Assembly: GCF_002220095.1 (NCBI RefSeq)
Contig: NZ_CP022372.1
Coordinates: forward strand, 530,501 to 594,500
DNA length: 64,000 bases
DNA from: Bosea sp. AS-1
GTDB taxonomy: Bacteria > Pseudomonadota > Alphaproteobacteria > Rhizobiales > Beijerinckiaceae
Direction of reading: 5' to 3'
Both the position numbers and the translations under genes were made by a program. Below the pieces are notes generated by a model, which worked only from the letters and a program-made list of their open reading frames with translations, was not told the origin of the DNA and searched no databases. Numbering within the stretch: position 1 is the stretch's first letter; every line of letters begins with the position of its first letter. Shown one piece after another: positions 1-7,387 of the stretch.

Positions 1-294
1 CCGCCGAATACCAGGTTCCAGCAGTAAGCCATGGTGGCGAGCTGGTGTTGTGCCGAAGCCGGCGTGCTCGACAGGCGCGGGCGTTCCACCGGCCCTTGTC
101 CCAGTTGAAAAGCGCGTGTCGTGCGGGTCGGTGCCGGCTGAGCCTCTTGGCGCAAAGCCTCGATAAGCGCCGACCACCAGAAAAACCCTCGGGTATCGCT
201 TATTGGTCAAGCGCATGGCGCGTAGCGATATTGCGCTCGCTCCGAAATTGGTTCAACATTGGCTGAAATTGATCCGCATTGGCTGAGGCGAGGA
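1..294. other. Left edge without a supported gene
   Basis: No convincing gene is visible in these 294 bases. On the minus strand an ATG at 32-30 opens a frame reading MAYCWNLVFGG off the window edge. This could be the start of a membrane protein, but 11 codons prove nothing and no ribosome binding site precedes it. The right half is the promoter region of the first plus-strand gene and holds repeated ATTGG motifs, listed separately. Confidence 0.4.
247..286 (+). promoter_or_regulatory. Helically phased ATTGG repeats before the enolase-superfamily gene
   Basis: ATTGG occurs at 247, 258 and 278, with a degenerate ATTGA at 268, so the repeats step by 11, 10 and 10 bases and face one side of the helix. 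The 10-base word CATTGGCTGA appears twice exactly 20 bases apart (257 and 277). The same ATTGG pattern precedes the ThDP enzyme gene further on, next to a GntR regulator, so a shared operator is inferred. No protein-DNA evidence exists here. Confidence 0.45.
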
Positions 295-1440
295 ATGCGA
301 CGGGCCATGATCATCGAAGACATCGCGTTCATCCCCTTGCAGGCGCAGCTTCCCGCCGGCCGCAGCTATGGAATGGCGAAATCGCTCGCAAGTGCGCGGG
401 CCACGACCCTGGTTCGCCTGCGGCTGTCGGACGGCACCGAAGGCGTCGGCGAATGCTGGGGCATGCCGGCGGTGAATCTCGCCATGCTGCCGCTGGTCAA
501 GGGGTACCTGCTCGGCAGCCATGTGCTCGATGTCGAGCACGTCTTCTCGCAGATGCTGGCCCGCCACTACCATTTCGGCGTCCAGGGAGCGATGACCTGG
601 TGCATTTCCGGCATCGACATGGCCGCCAAGGACGCGGCGGGCAAGGTGCTCGGGCTGCCTGTCCATCGTCTGATCGGCGGCAAGCAGGCTTCGCAGGTGC
701 CGATCTACGCGTCCGGCGGCTACCTGACCGAAGACAGCGAGCGTGATTTCGCGCCGCAGATCGAGGCGATGGCCAAGGCGGGACATCGCGCGATCAAGAT
801 CAAGATCGGCGTCTCCCTGGCCAATGACGAGCAACGGGTGGCTGCGGCGCGCGAGATTCTCGGGCCCGAAGTCGAAATCCTGGTCGACATCAACTCCAAC
901 TACACGCTGGACCTCGCCCGCGAGAGCATCGAGCGCCTTGTCCGCTATGGCATCGGCTGGGTCGAGGAGCCGCTCGCGCCGCAAGACTTCTCCGGCTACG
1001 AGGCGCTTCATCGCTGGAGCCCGGTTCCGATCGCGACCGGCGAGGCTCTCTACACGGCCTTCGATTTCAAGCGTCTGATCGATCGGCGCGCCGTCGATGT
1101 CGTCCAGCCCGACCTCTCGCTCTGCGGCGGTTTCTGGCAGGGGCGGCAGATCGCCCAGCTCGCCATGATGGAGCATCTGCGCCTGTCGCCTCATGTCTGG
1201 GGTACGGGGGTCGGGTTGGCGGCCGCCGTGCATTTCGTCGCGTCCCTGCCGGCCTATCCGCATGCCGGCAATGTGCCCCGGTCGACGCTGGTCGAATATG
1301 ATCTCGGCGACAATCCGCTGCGGGATTCGATCCTGGTCAATCCGCTCGCGCAGAACGATGGCGTCATCGCCGTGCCCGACGCTCCTGGTCTCGGCATCGA
1401 GATCGACTGGGACGCGGTGGAACGCCATGTCGTTCGTTGA
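295..1440 (+). CDS. Mandelate racemase/muconate lactonizing enzyme family protein (enolase superfamily)
   Basis: Predicted cytoplasmic enzyme of 381 residues that would abstract the proton alpha to a carboxylate using a divalent metal. The KIK (KxK) motif lies near residue 167. It is followed by the metal ligands in DINSN, VEEP and ATGEA, and by a histidine in SPHVWGTG. Lys plus His is the mandelate-racemase subgroup pattern, which covers racemases and sugar-acid dehydratases; the substrate cannot be read from sequence. ATG 295 is chosen because GAGG lies 6 bases upstream; ATG 307 (MIIEDIAF) is the alternative. The end overlaps the next gene by 14 bases, so the genes are probably co-transcribed with the epimerase, RidA and ABC importer genes that follow. 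Confidence 0.88.
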   Translation: MRRAMIIEDIAFIPLQAQLPAGRSYGMAKSLASARATTLVRLRLSDGTEGVGECWGMPAVNLAMLPLVKGYLLGSHVLDVEHVFSQMLARHYHFGVQGAMTWCISGIDMAAKDAAGKVLGLPVHRLIGGKQASQVPIYASGGYLTEDSERDFAPQIEAMAKAGHRAIKIKIGVSLANDEQRVAAAREILGPEVEILVDINSNYTLDLARESIERLVRYGIGWVEEPLAPQDFSGYEALHRWSPVPIATGEALYTAFDFKRLIDRRAVDVVQPDLSLCGGFWQGRQIAQLAMMEHLRLSPHVWGTGVGLAAAVHFVASLPAYPHAGNVPRSTLVEYDLGDNPLRDSILVNPLAQNDGVIAVPDAPGLGIEIDWDAVERHVVR

Positions 1441-2437
1441 TGCTGCCGAACCCGATGCCGCGGGCGTGACGTCGAAGCCGGGCGATGCCGGCACCGTGCT
1501 CGTCGCCGGCGGGCTGGGCTTCGTCGGCTCGCATGTCGTGCGGGCCCTGATCCATGCCGGCTATGCGCCGGTGCTGTTCGGGCCCGCCATGGCCGAAGAT
1601 CGGCTCGCCGACGTCGCCGGCCGCTATCAGATCTTCGAGGGCTCGATCGGCGATCGCGATGCTCTCGACGCGGCCTTTACCCGATACAAGCCGACGCAGG
1701 TGGTGTCCTGCGTGGCGCATAGCGTCGGCAAGCAGGGCCTGATGCGTGCGGGGGAGGCCGAGGCTGACGCGGCCTTCGAGATCAACGTCACCGGCCATGG
1801 CCGACTCGTCGAGGCCGCCTGCCGCGCCGGGGTGAAGCGCCTCGTCTGGACCGGGTCCGCCGTGGTGTACGGTCCTGCCTCGGCCTATGCGACCAGCCAT
1901 GTCGACGAGGACGACGCCGCGGCGCCGACCACCGTCTATGGCGTGACGAAGCAGATGGCGGAGGTGCTTTCCGAGTTCCTGATGCGTCGGCACGGAGTCG
2001 AGATCGTCAGCATGCGCCTGCCGCTGATCCTCGGCCCAGGGCTCTGGTATCAGGGCGCGGCCAGCGCGATCTCCGAAATTTTCGCGGCCGCACGTGAAGG
2101 CCGCCCGGCGCAGGTGACGTTTCACGACCGGCCGGTCGACCTGATGCATGTCGTCGATGCGGCAGCCGCGATGCTGACGATCCTGCAGCATCGCGGGCCG
2201 GTCCGGCCGGCCTATAACATCAAGGGGTTCGAGGCGAGCATCGTCGACATCATCGCGGCGGTCCGGGCTCGGCGGCCACAGGCTGAGATCGAGCTCGAGC
2301 GCATCGAGCCGGCGCTGCTGCTGCCGCTGAGCGATGGCGGCCGGTTCGTATCGGATACCGGCTTCGCGCCACGCTACGATCTCGACGGTCTCGTCGACGA
2401 TTTCCTCACTCCCGCTTCGAGGCAGGCCCATGATTGA
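1427..2437 (+). CDS. NAD-dependent epimerase/dehydratase family protein
   Basis: Extended short-chain dehydrogenase/reductase of 336 residues. The Rossmann signature GGLGFVGSHV follows an acidic leader of about 26 residues. A Ser (TGSAVVYG) and the catalytic Tyr-Lys pair in VYGVTKQ complete the usual triad. Families of this type epimerise, dehydrate or oxidise nucleotide-activated or free sugars and related lactones; the substrate is unknown. ATG 1427 lies inside the end of the preceding gene and gives a start just ahead of the Rossmann fold. Overlap with both neighbours (14 and 8 bases) shows tight operon structure. Together with the enolase-superfamily enzyme it suggests catabolism of a sugar acid or lactone. 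Confidence 0.86.
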   Translation: MSFVDAAEPDAAGVTSKPGDAGTVLVAGGLGFVGSHVVRALIHAGYAPVLFGPAMAEDRLADVAGRYQIFEGSIGDRDALDAAFTRYKPTQVVSCVAHSVGKQGLMRAGEAEADAAFEINVTGHGRLVEAACRAGVKRLVWTGSAVVYGPASAYATSHVDEDDAAAPTTVYGVTKQMAEVLSEFLMRRHGVEIVSMRLPLILGPGLWYQGAASAISEIFAAAREGRPAQVTFHDRPVDLMHVVDAAAAMLTILQHRGPVRPAYNIKGFEASIVDIIAAVRARRPQAEIELERIEPALLLPLSDGGRFVSDTGFAPRYDLDGLVDDFLTPASRQAHD

Positions 2438-2888
2438 CAAGCGTCTCGCCGAGCTCGGCATCGAACTGCCGGAAGCCGCATCGCCTTCCTTCAATTATGT
2501 GCCGGTGACGCTGCATCGCGGCGTCGCCTATGTCGCGGGCCAGCTCCCCAAAGTCGATGGCGAGGTCAAGGTCAGAGGCAAGGCCGGTGCCGCAGTCTCA
2601 CTCGAGGCGGCTCGCGGCGAGGCGCGCATCTGCATTCTGCAGGGCCTGGCCTGCCTCAAGCAGGCGCTGGGCAGTCTCGACCGCGTGGAGCGCGTCCTGA
2701 AAGTGACGGGTTTCGTCGCTTCGGCTCCGGGCTTCAACGACCAGCCGAAGGTTCTCGACGCGGCCTCCGACCTGCTCGGCGAAATCCTCGGCGAGGCGGG
2801 CCGTCACGCGCGCTCTGCCGTTGGCGTCGCCGAACTGCCGCGCGATGCGGCTGTCGAGATCGAGCTGGTGGTGGCCTACCGCGATTGA
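2430..2888 (+). CDS. RidA family protein (YjgF/YER057c/UK114)
   Basis: Small protein of 152 residues with the RidA fold. Visible landmarks are the N-terminal LGIELPEAASPSFNYVP segment, GVAYVAGQLP, and a C-terminal SAVGVAELPRDAAVEIELV stretch that corresponds to the family signature. RidA proteins hydrolyse reactive enamines/imines from PLP enzymes; many paralogues in catabolic operons are divergent and have unproven roles. In this paralogue the segment before AAVEIE reads ELPRD rather than a typical archetype motif, so archetypal deaminase activity is uncertain. The start overlaps the upstream gene by 8 bases. Confidence 0.85.
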   Translation: MIDKRLAELGIELPEAASPSFNYVPVTLHRGVAYVAGQLPKVDGEVKVRGKAGAAVSLEAARGEARICILQGLACLKQALGSLDRVERVLKVTGFVASAPGFNDQPKVLDAASDLLGEILGEAGRHARSAVGVAELPRDAAVEIELVVAYRD

Positions 2889-2979
2889 GGTTTTCGACGA
2901 TGGGGGACCGGCCAACGGGCGCCCGGCCATCCCAGGGTCGCTGCAGATCCGAACGAAGCCCGGCGAGGGGATAACAACA

Positions 2980-4575
2980 ATGTCGGATTCCAATCTCTTT
3001 GGCGGGGTGGACCGCCGCAGCCTGCTGCTGGCATTCGGCGGTTGGGCCGCCGTGACCGCCATTGCCGGGCCGGCGGTCGCGGCCGAGCTTTACGGACCAA
3101 AGCCGGCAGGCGCCAAGACCGGCGGGACACTCAATATGGGCCTGCTGGTCGAGCCTCCGGGGCTCGATCCCTTCCATCAGGCTGCCGACGCCCGCATCCG
3201 GTTGACGGTGCTGATCTATCAGGGGTTGTTCTACGAAGGCCCCGACGGCATCGCCATGCCGCTGCTCGCGGAGGGCTTCGACCTCTCGGCCGACCAGCTG
3301 GTCTATACCGTGCGCCTGCGCAAGGGCGTTAAGTTCCATGACGGCCGGCCGATGACCGCCAAGGACGTCGCCTACAGCTACAACTACATCCGTGACCCCA
3401 AGAACGGTTCGCCCGGCGCCGGCGATTTCGCCATGATCACGGCGGTCGAGGCGGTCGATGAAGCGACGGTCAAGATCACCATCTCGGCGCCCAATGCCGC
3501 TTTGCCGATGACCATGGGCAACAAGTACGGCGGCGTCGTTCCGGCCGGCTATTTCGACGCGGCCGATGCGAAGACGAAGCTGAACCAGACGAGCGTCGGC
3601 ACCGGGCCGTTCAAGCTCGCCGAGTTCAAGCCCAACAGCAACGCGACCCTGGTGCGCAATCCAGATTATTGGGAGCCGGGTGTTCCCTATCTCGACCGGA
3701 TCAATTTCGTCTTCGTTCCGAATGCGGCGAGCCTGCTCGTCGGCCTGCGCAACAAGCGTATCGACATCGCGACGCTAAGCCGCCCTCAGGACGTCAAGCA
3801 GGTCGAAGGCGTTGCCGGGCTGGTGGTCGAGCGCAAGCCGTCCTTCAACCAGAAGGCGATCGATCTCGGAGCCGAGCTGAAGCCGCTCGACGACGAGCGC
3901 GTCCGTCGCGCCATCGCGCTGGCGGTCGACAAGGACGAGATCATGCGCGCGTCGATCGGCGGCCTCGGTAACGTCATCGGTACCATGGTCGCCGGCATGC
4001 AGGAGAGCTGGGGCGCCCCGCTCGACAAGCTGGCGAACCAGAAGGTCGATATCGCCGCCGCCAAGAAGCTGCTCGCCGAGGCAGGGCATCCCGACGGGTT
4101 CGAGCTGACCCTGACCTCGATCATCGGCTATGACTGGATGGATGCCGCCAGCGTGATCCTGCGCGAGCAGCTGGCCAAGGTCGGTATCAAGCTGTCGATT
4201 CAGCGCGTCGAGCTGGGTGTCTGGGTCAAGAATTTCCAGTCGAAGCAGATGGGCTTCACCTTCAACGACTGGGCGACGGTGCCGGACCCCAACCTGCTGT
4301 TCTACCGGCATTTCCACAAGGCGCCCGAAGGCGCGGACTTCCGCAACTGGAAGAACGACGAAGCCAGCAAGCTGCTCGACCAGGGCCGTGCCGAAAGCGA
4401 TCCGGCCAAGCGCCGCGAGATCTATGTGCGCTTCCAGCAGATCATGGCCGAGAGCGTCCCGACGATCATGCTGTTCTCGGCGGACCATATCGTCGTCCGT
4501 GGCGAGAGGGTGCACAACTACGATCAGCACCCGACGGGCTGGTATTACGGCCTGGCACGCGCCTGGATCGGCTGA
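2980..4575 (+). CDS. ABC transporter substrate-binding protein, family 5 (peptide/opine/nickel type)
   Basis: Periplasmic solute-binding protein of 531 residues. A twin-arginine-like leader (DRRSLLLAFGG) ends near AVAAEL. The mature part shows family 5 landmarks: YTVRLRKGVKFHDGRPMTAKDVAYS, GTGPFKL and NPDYWEPG. This family binds di- or oligopeptides, opines or other medium-sized solutes. ATG 2980 follows a GAGGGG sequence and is the only start that places the signal peptide at the N-terminus. Two permease genes follow after a strong hairpin. No ATPase gene accompanies this importer in the window. Confidence 0.92.
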   Translation: MSDSNLFGGVDRRSLLLAFGGWAAVTAIAGPAVAAELYGPKPAGAKTGGTLNMGLLVEPPGLDPFHQAADARIRLTVLIYQGLFYEGPDGIAMPLLAEGFDLSADQLVYTVRLRKGVKFHDGRPMTAKDVAYSYNYIRDPKNGSPGAGDFAMITAVEAVDEATVKITISAPNAALPMTMGNKYGGVVPAGYFDAADAKTKLNQTSVGTGPFKLAEFKPNSNATLVRNPDYWEPGVPYLDRINFVFVPNAASLLVGLRNKRIDIATLSRPQDVKQVEGVAGLVVERKPSFNQKAIDLGAELKPLDDERVRRAIALAVDKDEIMRASIGGLGNVIGTMVAGMQESWGAPLDKLANQKVDIAAAKKLLAEAGHPDGFELTLTSIIGYDWMDAASVILREQLAKVGIKLSIQRVELGVWVKNFQSKQMGFTFNDWATVPDPNLLFYRHFHKAPEGADFRNWKNDEASKLLDQGRAESDPAKRREIYVRFQQIMAESVPTIMLFSADHIVVRGERVHNYDQHPTGWYYGLARAWIG

Positions 4576-4587
4576 CCTGGTGCGCAA

Positions 4588-4606
4588 GCGGCGCCTGAGG
4601 CGCCGC
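4588..4606 (+). promoter_or_regulatory. Perfect stem-loop between binding protein and permease genes
   Basis: Arms GCGGCGCC and GGCGCCGC pair perfectly over 8 bp around a TGA loop. No T-run follows, so it is not a classical terminator. A hairpin right after a binding-protein gene commonly protects upstream mRNA or partly attenuates, giving more binding protein than permease. That role is inferred. Confidence 0.55.
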
Positions 4607-4674
4607 AGATCCTACCGGTGCGGCGCTGCGGCCCCGCGCCGGCTTCGTTCCTGTCCAGAAAGTCGCGGAGTCCG

Positions 4675-5619
4675 ATGGGCGCTTATCTCGTAAAACGGCT
4701 GGCGGCCTCGGTCGTCACGGCGCTGCTCGCCTCGATGGTGGTCTTCCTGATGGTGCGCTCGGTGCCGGGCGACGTGGTCGGCCAGATGCTCGGCCAGACC
4801 AGCGATCCGATCGCGACCAAGGCATTGCGCGAGTTCTTCGGCCTCGATCAGCCGGTCTGGCAGCAATATCTCGGCTGGCTCGGGCGTGTCGTCACCGGTG
4901 ATTTCGGCACGAGCTGGACGCGCGGGCAACCCGTCCTCGGCATGATCGGCTCGGCGCTTGCCGTGACGATCCAGCTTGCCTTCGCGACGCTCATCCTGGC
5001 GACGCTGATCGGCGTTCCGCTCGGCATTCTCGCCGCCATCTACGAAGGCCGCGCGTTAGACCGGGCGATTCAGGCCTTCAACCTGCTCGGGCTGGCGGCG
5101 CCGGTATTCTGGATCGGCCTGATGCTGCTGGTCGGGATGTCGACCGGATTCGATTGGTCGCCGCCGCTGATGTACGTCTCGCCGACCGAATCCCTGAGCG
5201 AAAACCTGTCGATGATCGCGCTGCCGGTGTTGAGCCTGGCGCTGCTGCAGGCGGCCGCCTACAGCCAGTTCGTGCGGCAAAGCATCGTCTCCGCACTCGG
5301 GCAGGATTATGTGCGGACCGCGACCGCCAAGGGCGTGCCGACGCGGACCATCTTCTTCACCCATCTGCTGCGCAACATCGGGATTCCGCTGGTGACGTTC
5401 ATGGGATTGATCCTGATCCAGATCCTGGGCGGCGCGGTCATCATCGAAAGCCTGTTCGCACTGCCGGGACTGGGCCGGTTGCTGCTGTCGTCGATCGAGG
5501 CGCGCGACTATCCCGTGCTGCAGGCAGGGCTGCTGGTCGTGGTCGTGCTGGCGATGCTGGTCAATCTGCTCGTCGATCTCTCCTATCGGATCATCGATCC
5601 GCGCGTTCGGCTGGGCTAG
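4675..5619 (+). CDS. ABC transporter permease, DppB/OppB type
   Basis: Inner-membrane permease of 314 residues, starting MGAYLVKRLAASVVTALLAS, a typical DppB-family first membrane segment, followed by SVPGD. Several further hydrophobic segments are present. The cytoplasmic EAA-type loop reads VRTATAKGVPTRTIFFTHLLRN and would contact the ATPase. It forms the translocation pore with the next gene product, with only 6 bases between the two genes. ATG 4675 is preceded by CGGAG. Confidence 0.92.
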   Translation: MGAYLVKRLAASVVTALLASMVVFLMVRSVPGDVVGQMLGQTSDPIATKALREFFGLDQPVWQQYLGWLGRVVTGDFGTSWTRGQPVLGMIGSALAVTIQLAFATLILATLIGVPLGILAAIYEGRALDRAIQAFNLLGLAAPVFWIGLMLLVGMSTGFDWSPPLMYVSPTESLSENLSMIALPVLSLALLQAAAYSQFVRQSIVSALGQDYVRTATAKGVPTRTIFFTHLLRNIGIPLVTFMGLILIQILGGAVIIESLFALPGLGRLLLSSIEARDYPVLQAGLLVVVVLAMLVNLLVDLSYRIIDPRVRLG

Positions 5620-5625
5620 TCAGAC

Positions 5626-6486
5626 ATGAGCATCTCCCCGACCATTCCCGCCGCCCGCTCCCGTCTCTCCCGACTCGTCCTGCGCGCGCGCCTCGAACCG
5701 GACCTCACCCTCGGTCTCGTCCTGCTTGCCTTCGTGCTGCTGGTCGTTCTGTTTCCGGGCTTGTTCAGCAGCCATTCGCCGCTGGCGGTCAATGTCGACA
5801 AGGCGATGGAGGCCCCGTCGGCGGCACATCCGTTCGGTACGGACGATGTCGGCCGCGATGTGCTGGCTCGCGTGGTTCACGGGGCGCGGATAACCCTGTC
5901 GATCTGCGCCTCAGCCCTGGCCGCCGCCGCGCTGATCGGGGGGGCGCTCGGCTTGGTCTCGGGCTTCCTCGGCGGTCGCATCGACATGGTGCTCGGCCGG
6001 CTCGTCGACGTGATCCTCAGCTTTCCGCCGATCATCTTCGGCGTGATGGTTACCGGCATCCTGGGGCCGAAGACCCTCAACCTGGTCTTTGCCCTCACGG
6101 TCGTCTACGTGCCGCTCTTCTTCCGGATCGCCCGGTCGGGAGCCATGGCGGAGGCTGGCATGACCTATGTCGAGGCTGCCCGTAGCCTCGGCCTGCCGCC
6201 GGGCCTGATCCTCCTGCGGCACGTGGCGCGGAATGTCCTGCCGGTCATTCTCGTCCAATGCATGGTGCTGTTTCCGCTGGTGCTGCAGATTCAAGCGGCT
6301 CTCGGATTTCTCGGCCTCGGCGTGCAGCCGCCAACACCCGATTGGGGAGCCATCCTGCAGCAGGGCAAGGATTACATCCTCCTGGCGCCGTGGATGTCGG
6401 CGTTTCCAGGGCTCGCCATTCTGATCACGGCCCTGGCGCTGATGCTGGTGGGACGCGCCCTGCAACGCCGAATGGACCGGCGCTGA
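5626..6486 (+). CDS. ABC transporter permease, DppC/OppC type
   Basis: Second pore subunit, 286 residues. It has the DppC hallmark HPFGTDDVGRDVLARVVHGAR after the first membrane segment and an EAA loop reading TYVEAARSLGLPPGLILLRHVARN. Partner of the DppB-type permease upstream. The expected DppD/DppF ATPase genes do not follow; the next gene is an oppositely oriented regulator. Energising must therefore come from ATPases encoded elsewhere, unless they have been lost. Confidence 0.92.
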   Translation: MSISPTIPAARSRLSRLVLRARLEPDLTLGLVLLAFVLLVVLFPGLFSSHSPLAVNVDKAMEAPSAAHPFGTDDVGRDVLARVVHGARITLSICASALAAAALIGGALGLVSGFLGGRIDMVLGRLVDVILSFPPIIFGVMVTGILGPKTLNLVFALTVVYVPLFFRIARSGAMAEAGMTYVEAARSLGLPPGLILLRHVARNVLPVILVQCMVLFPLVLQIQAALGFLGLGVQPPTPDWGAILQQGKDYILLAPWMSAFPGLAILITALALMLVGRALQRRMDRR

Positions 6487-6492
6487 ACCGGA

Positions 6493-6520
6493 ATGTCGGT
6501 CAGCTCTCGCTGACCGACAT
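6493..6520. terminator. Perfect inverted repeat between convergent genes, likely bidirectional terminator
   Basis: Arms ATGTCGGTCAGC and GCTGACCGACAT are perfect 12 bp complements around a TCTC loop. It sits between the end of the DppC-type gene and the last codons of the GntR gene, which it partly encodes (C-terminus SVSES). There is no strong T-run on either strand, so termination efficiency is uncertain. Confidence 0.55.
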
Positions 6521-7219
6521 CAACGTGCGCAGGAGATAGCCGCTGATGAGTTCGCGCGCCTTGTTCGCGTCGCGATCTCTCAAGGCGTCGATGATCGCGG
6601 CGTTGTCGCGCGCCGCAGCTTCCCTTACGGCGCTGATCGGGAGTGGGTGGCCACCTGGGCGCCCCCAACCTGCCTTGCGGCGCGATGAGATGATCCGCTC
6701 GAACACCGAGATGAGGAAGCTGTTGCGGGAGGCGCGGACGATGGCGAGATGAAGAGCGTATTTCGCTTCCTTGAACTCGCTCCAGCTCGTCGCGTTGCGC
6801 AGTGCTTCGAGATAGGTCGACAGCGCGACGAGATCCTGCTCGGTCGCGCGCTCCGCCACCAGTTCGGCCAAGGCCGGCTCGAACATCAGGCGGGCCTCGA
6901 GCAATTCGCCCAGAGTGAAATCCGGCTCAGCATTCGCTTCCGGAACCGCCTTGGACTGGTTCCGGGCCACGAAGGTGCCGCGCCCGACATGGCGGATGAT
7001 CAGCCCCTCGTCGGCGAGCTGATTCATCGTCTTGCGAACGGTGTTGCGGGCGGCGCCGAAGCGCGAGGCGAGCGCTCTTTCCGTCGGCAGGCGCGCGCCA
7101 GTGCGTAGCTGACCCTCGACGATCGAGCTCCGCAGGCTCTGGTAGATGGCTTGACTATCCGAATCGGATTTCAGCCGCGCGCTGGGCTCGTCCGATTGTC
7201 CTGCCAGATGCTCGATCAT
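6500..7219 (-). CDS. GntR family transcriptional regulator, FadR/FCD subfamily
   Basis: Predicted DNA-binding regulator of 239 residues. The N-terminal winged helix reads LPTERALASRFGAARNTVRK and ends at HVGRGTFVAR. The C-terminal helical part (EARLMFEPALAELVAERAT, HLAIVRASRN, later histidine-rich ligand positions) matches the FCD ligand-binding domain, which senses small organic acids. ATG 7219 is chosen; a GTG at 7249 would add ten residues, but that stretch contains phased TTTGGTC repeats that look like control DNA. It sits divergently from the ThDP enzyme gene and probably controls this locus, and perhaps the operon starting at 0.3 kb. Confidence 0.88.
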   Translation of the reverse strand: MIEHLAGQSDEPSARLKSDSDSQAIYQSLRSSIVEGQLRTGARLPTERALASRFGAARNTVRKTMNQLADEGLIIRHVGRGTFVARNQSKAVPEANAEPDFTLGELLEARLMFEPALAELVAERATEQDLVALSTYLEALRNATSWSEFKEAKYALHLAIVRASRNSFLISVFERIISSRRKAGWGRPGGHPLPISAVREAAARDNAAIIDALRDRDANKARELISGYLLRTLMSVSES

Positions 7220-7220
7220 G

Positions 7221-7237
7221 TTTGGTCTGGTTTGGTC
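7221..7237. promoter_or_regulatory. TTTGGTC direct repeat before the GntR gene
   Basis: TTTGGTC occurs at 7221 and 7231, exactly 10 bases apart, immediately upstream of the chosen GntR start. The spacing equals that of the ATTGG repeats before the divergent gene. Possible autoregulatory site. Confidence 0.35.
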
Positions 7238-7323
7238 CCGCCAATTCACAAGTACCGATACCTCATTCCTGACAAATGTTCAAAACACACGCGCGATGCG
7301 CCAGGAGAGAAAAGTGAGCGGAC

Positions 7324-7358
7324 ATTGGTTGCAATTGGGTAGTATTGGTTTAAACCAT
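7324..7358 (+). promoter_or_regulatory. Three phased ATTGG motifs ending in a 12-bp palindrome
   Basis: ATTGG begins at 7324, 7334 and 7344, exactly one helical turn apart. The third copy is the left half of the perfect palindrome TGGTTTAAACCA (7346-7357). The site lies 30 bases before the ThDP enzyme start and about 105 bases from the divergent GntR start. FCD-type GntR proteins usually bind short palindromes with a TGGT..ACCA look, so this is the best operator candidate for the neighbouring regulator. Confidence 0.55.
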
Positions 7359-7387
7359 TCAGCCAGTCGATGCAGGGGAACGTGGCG

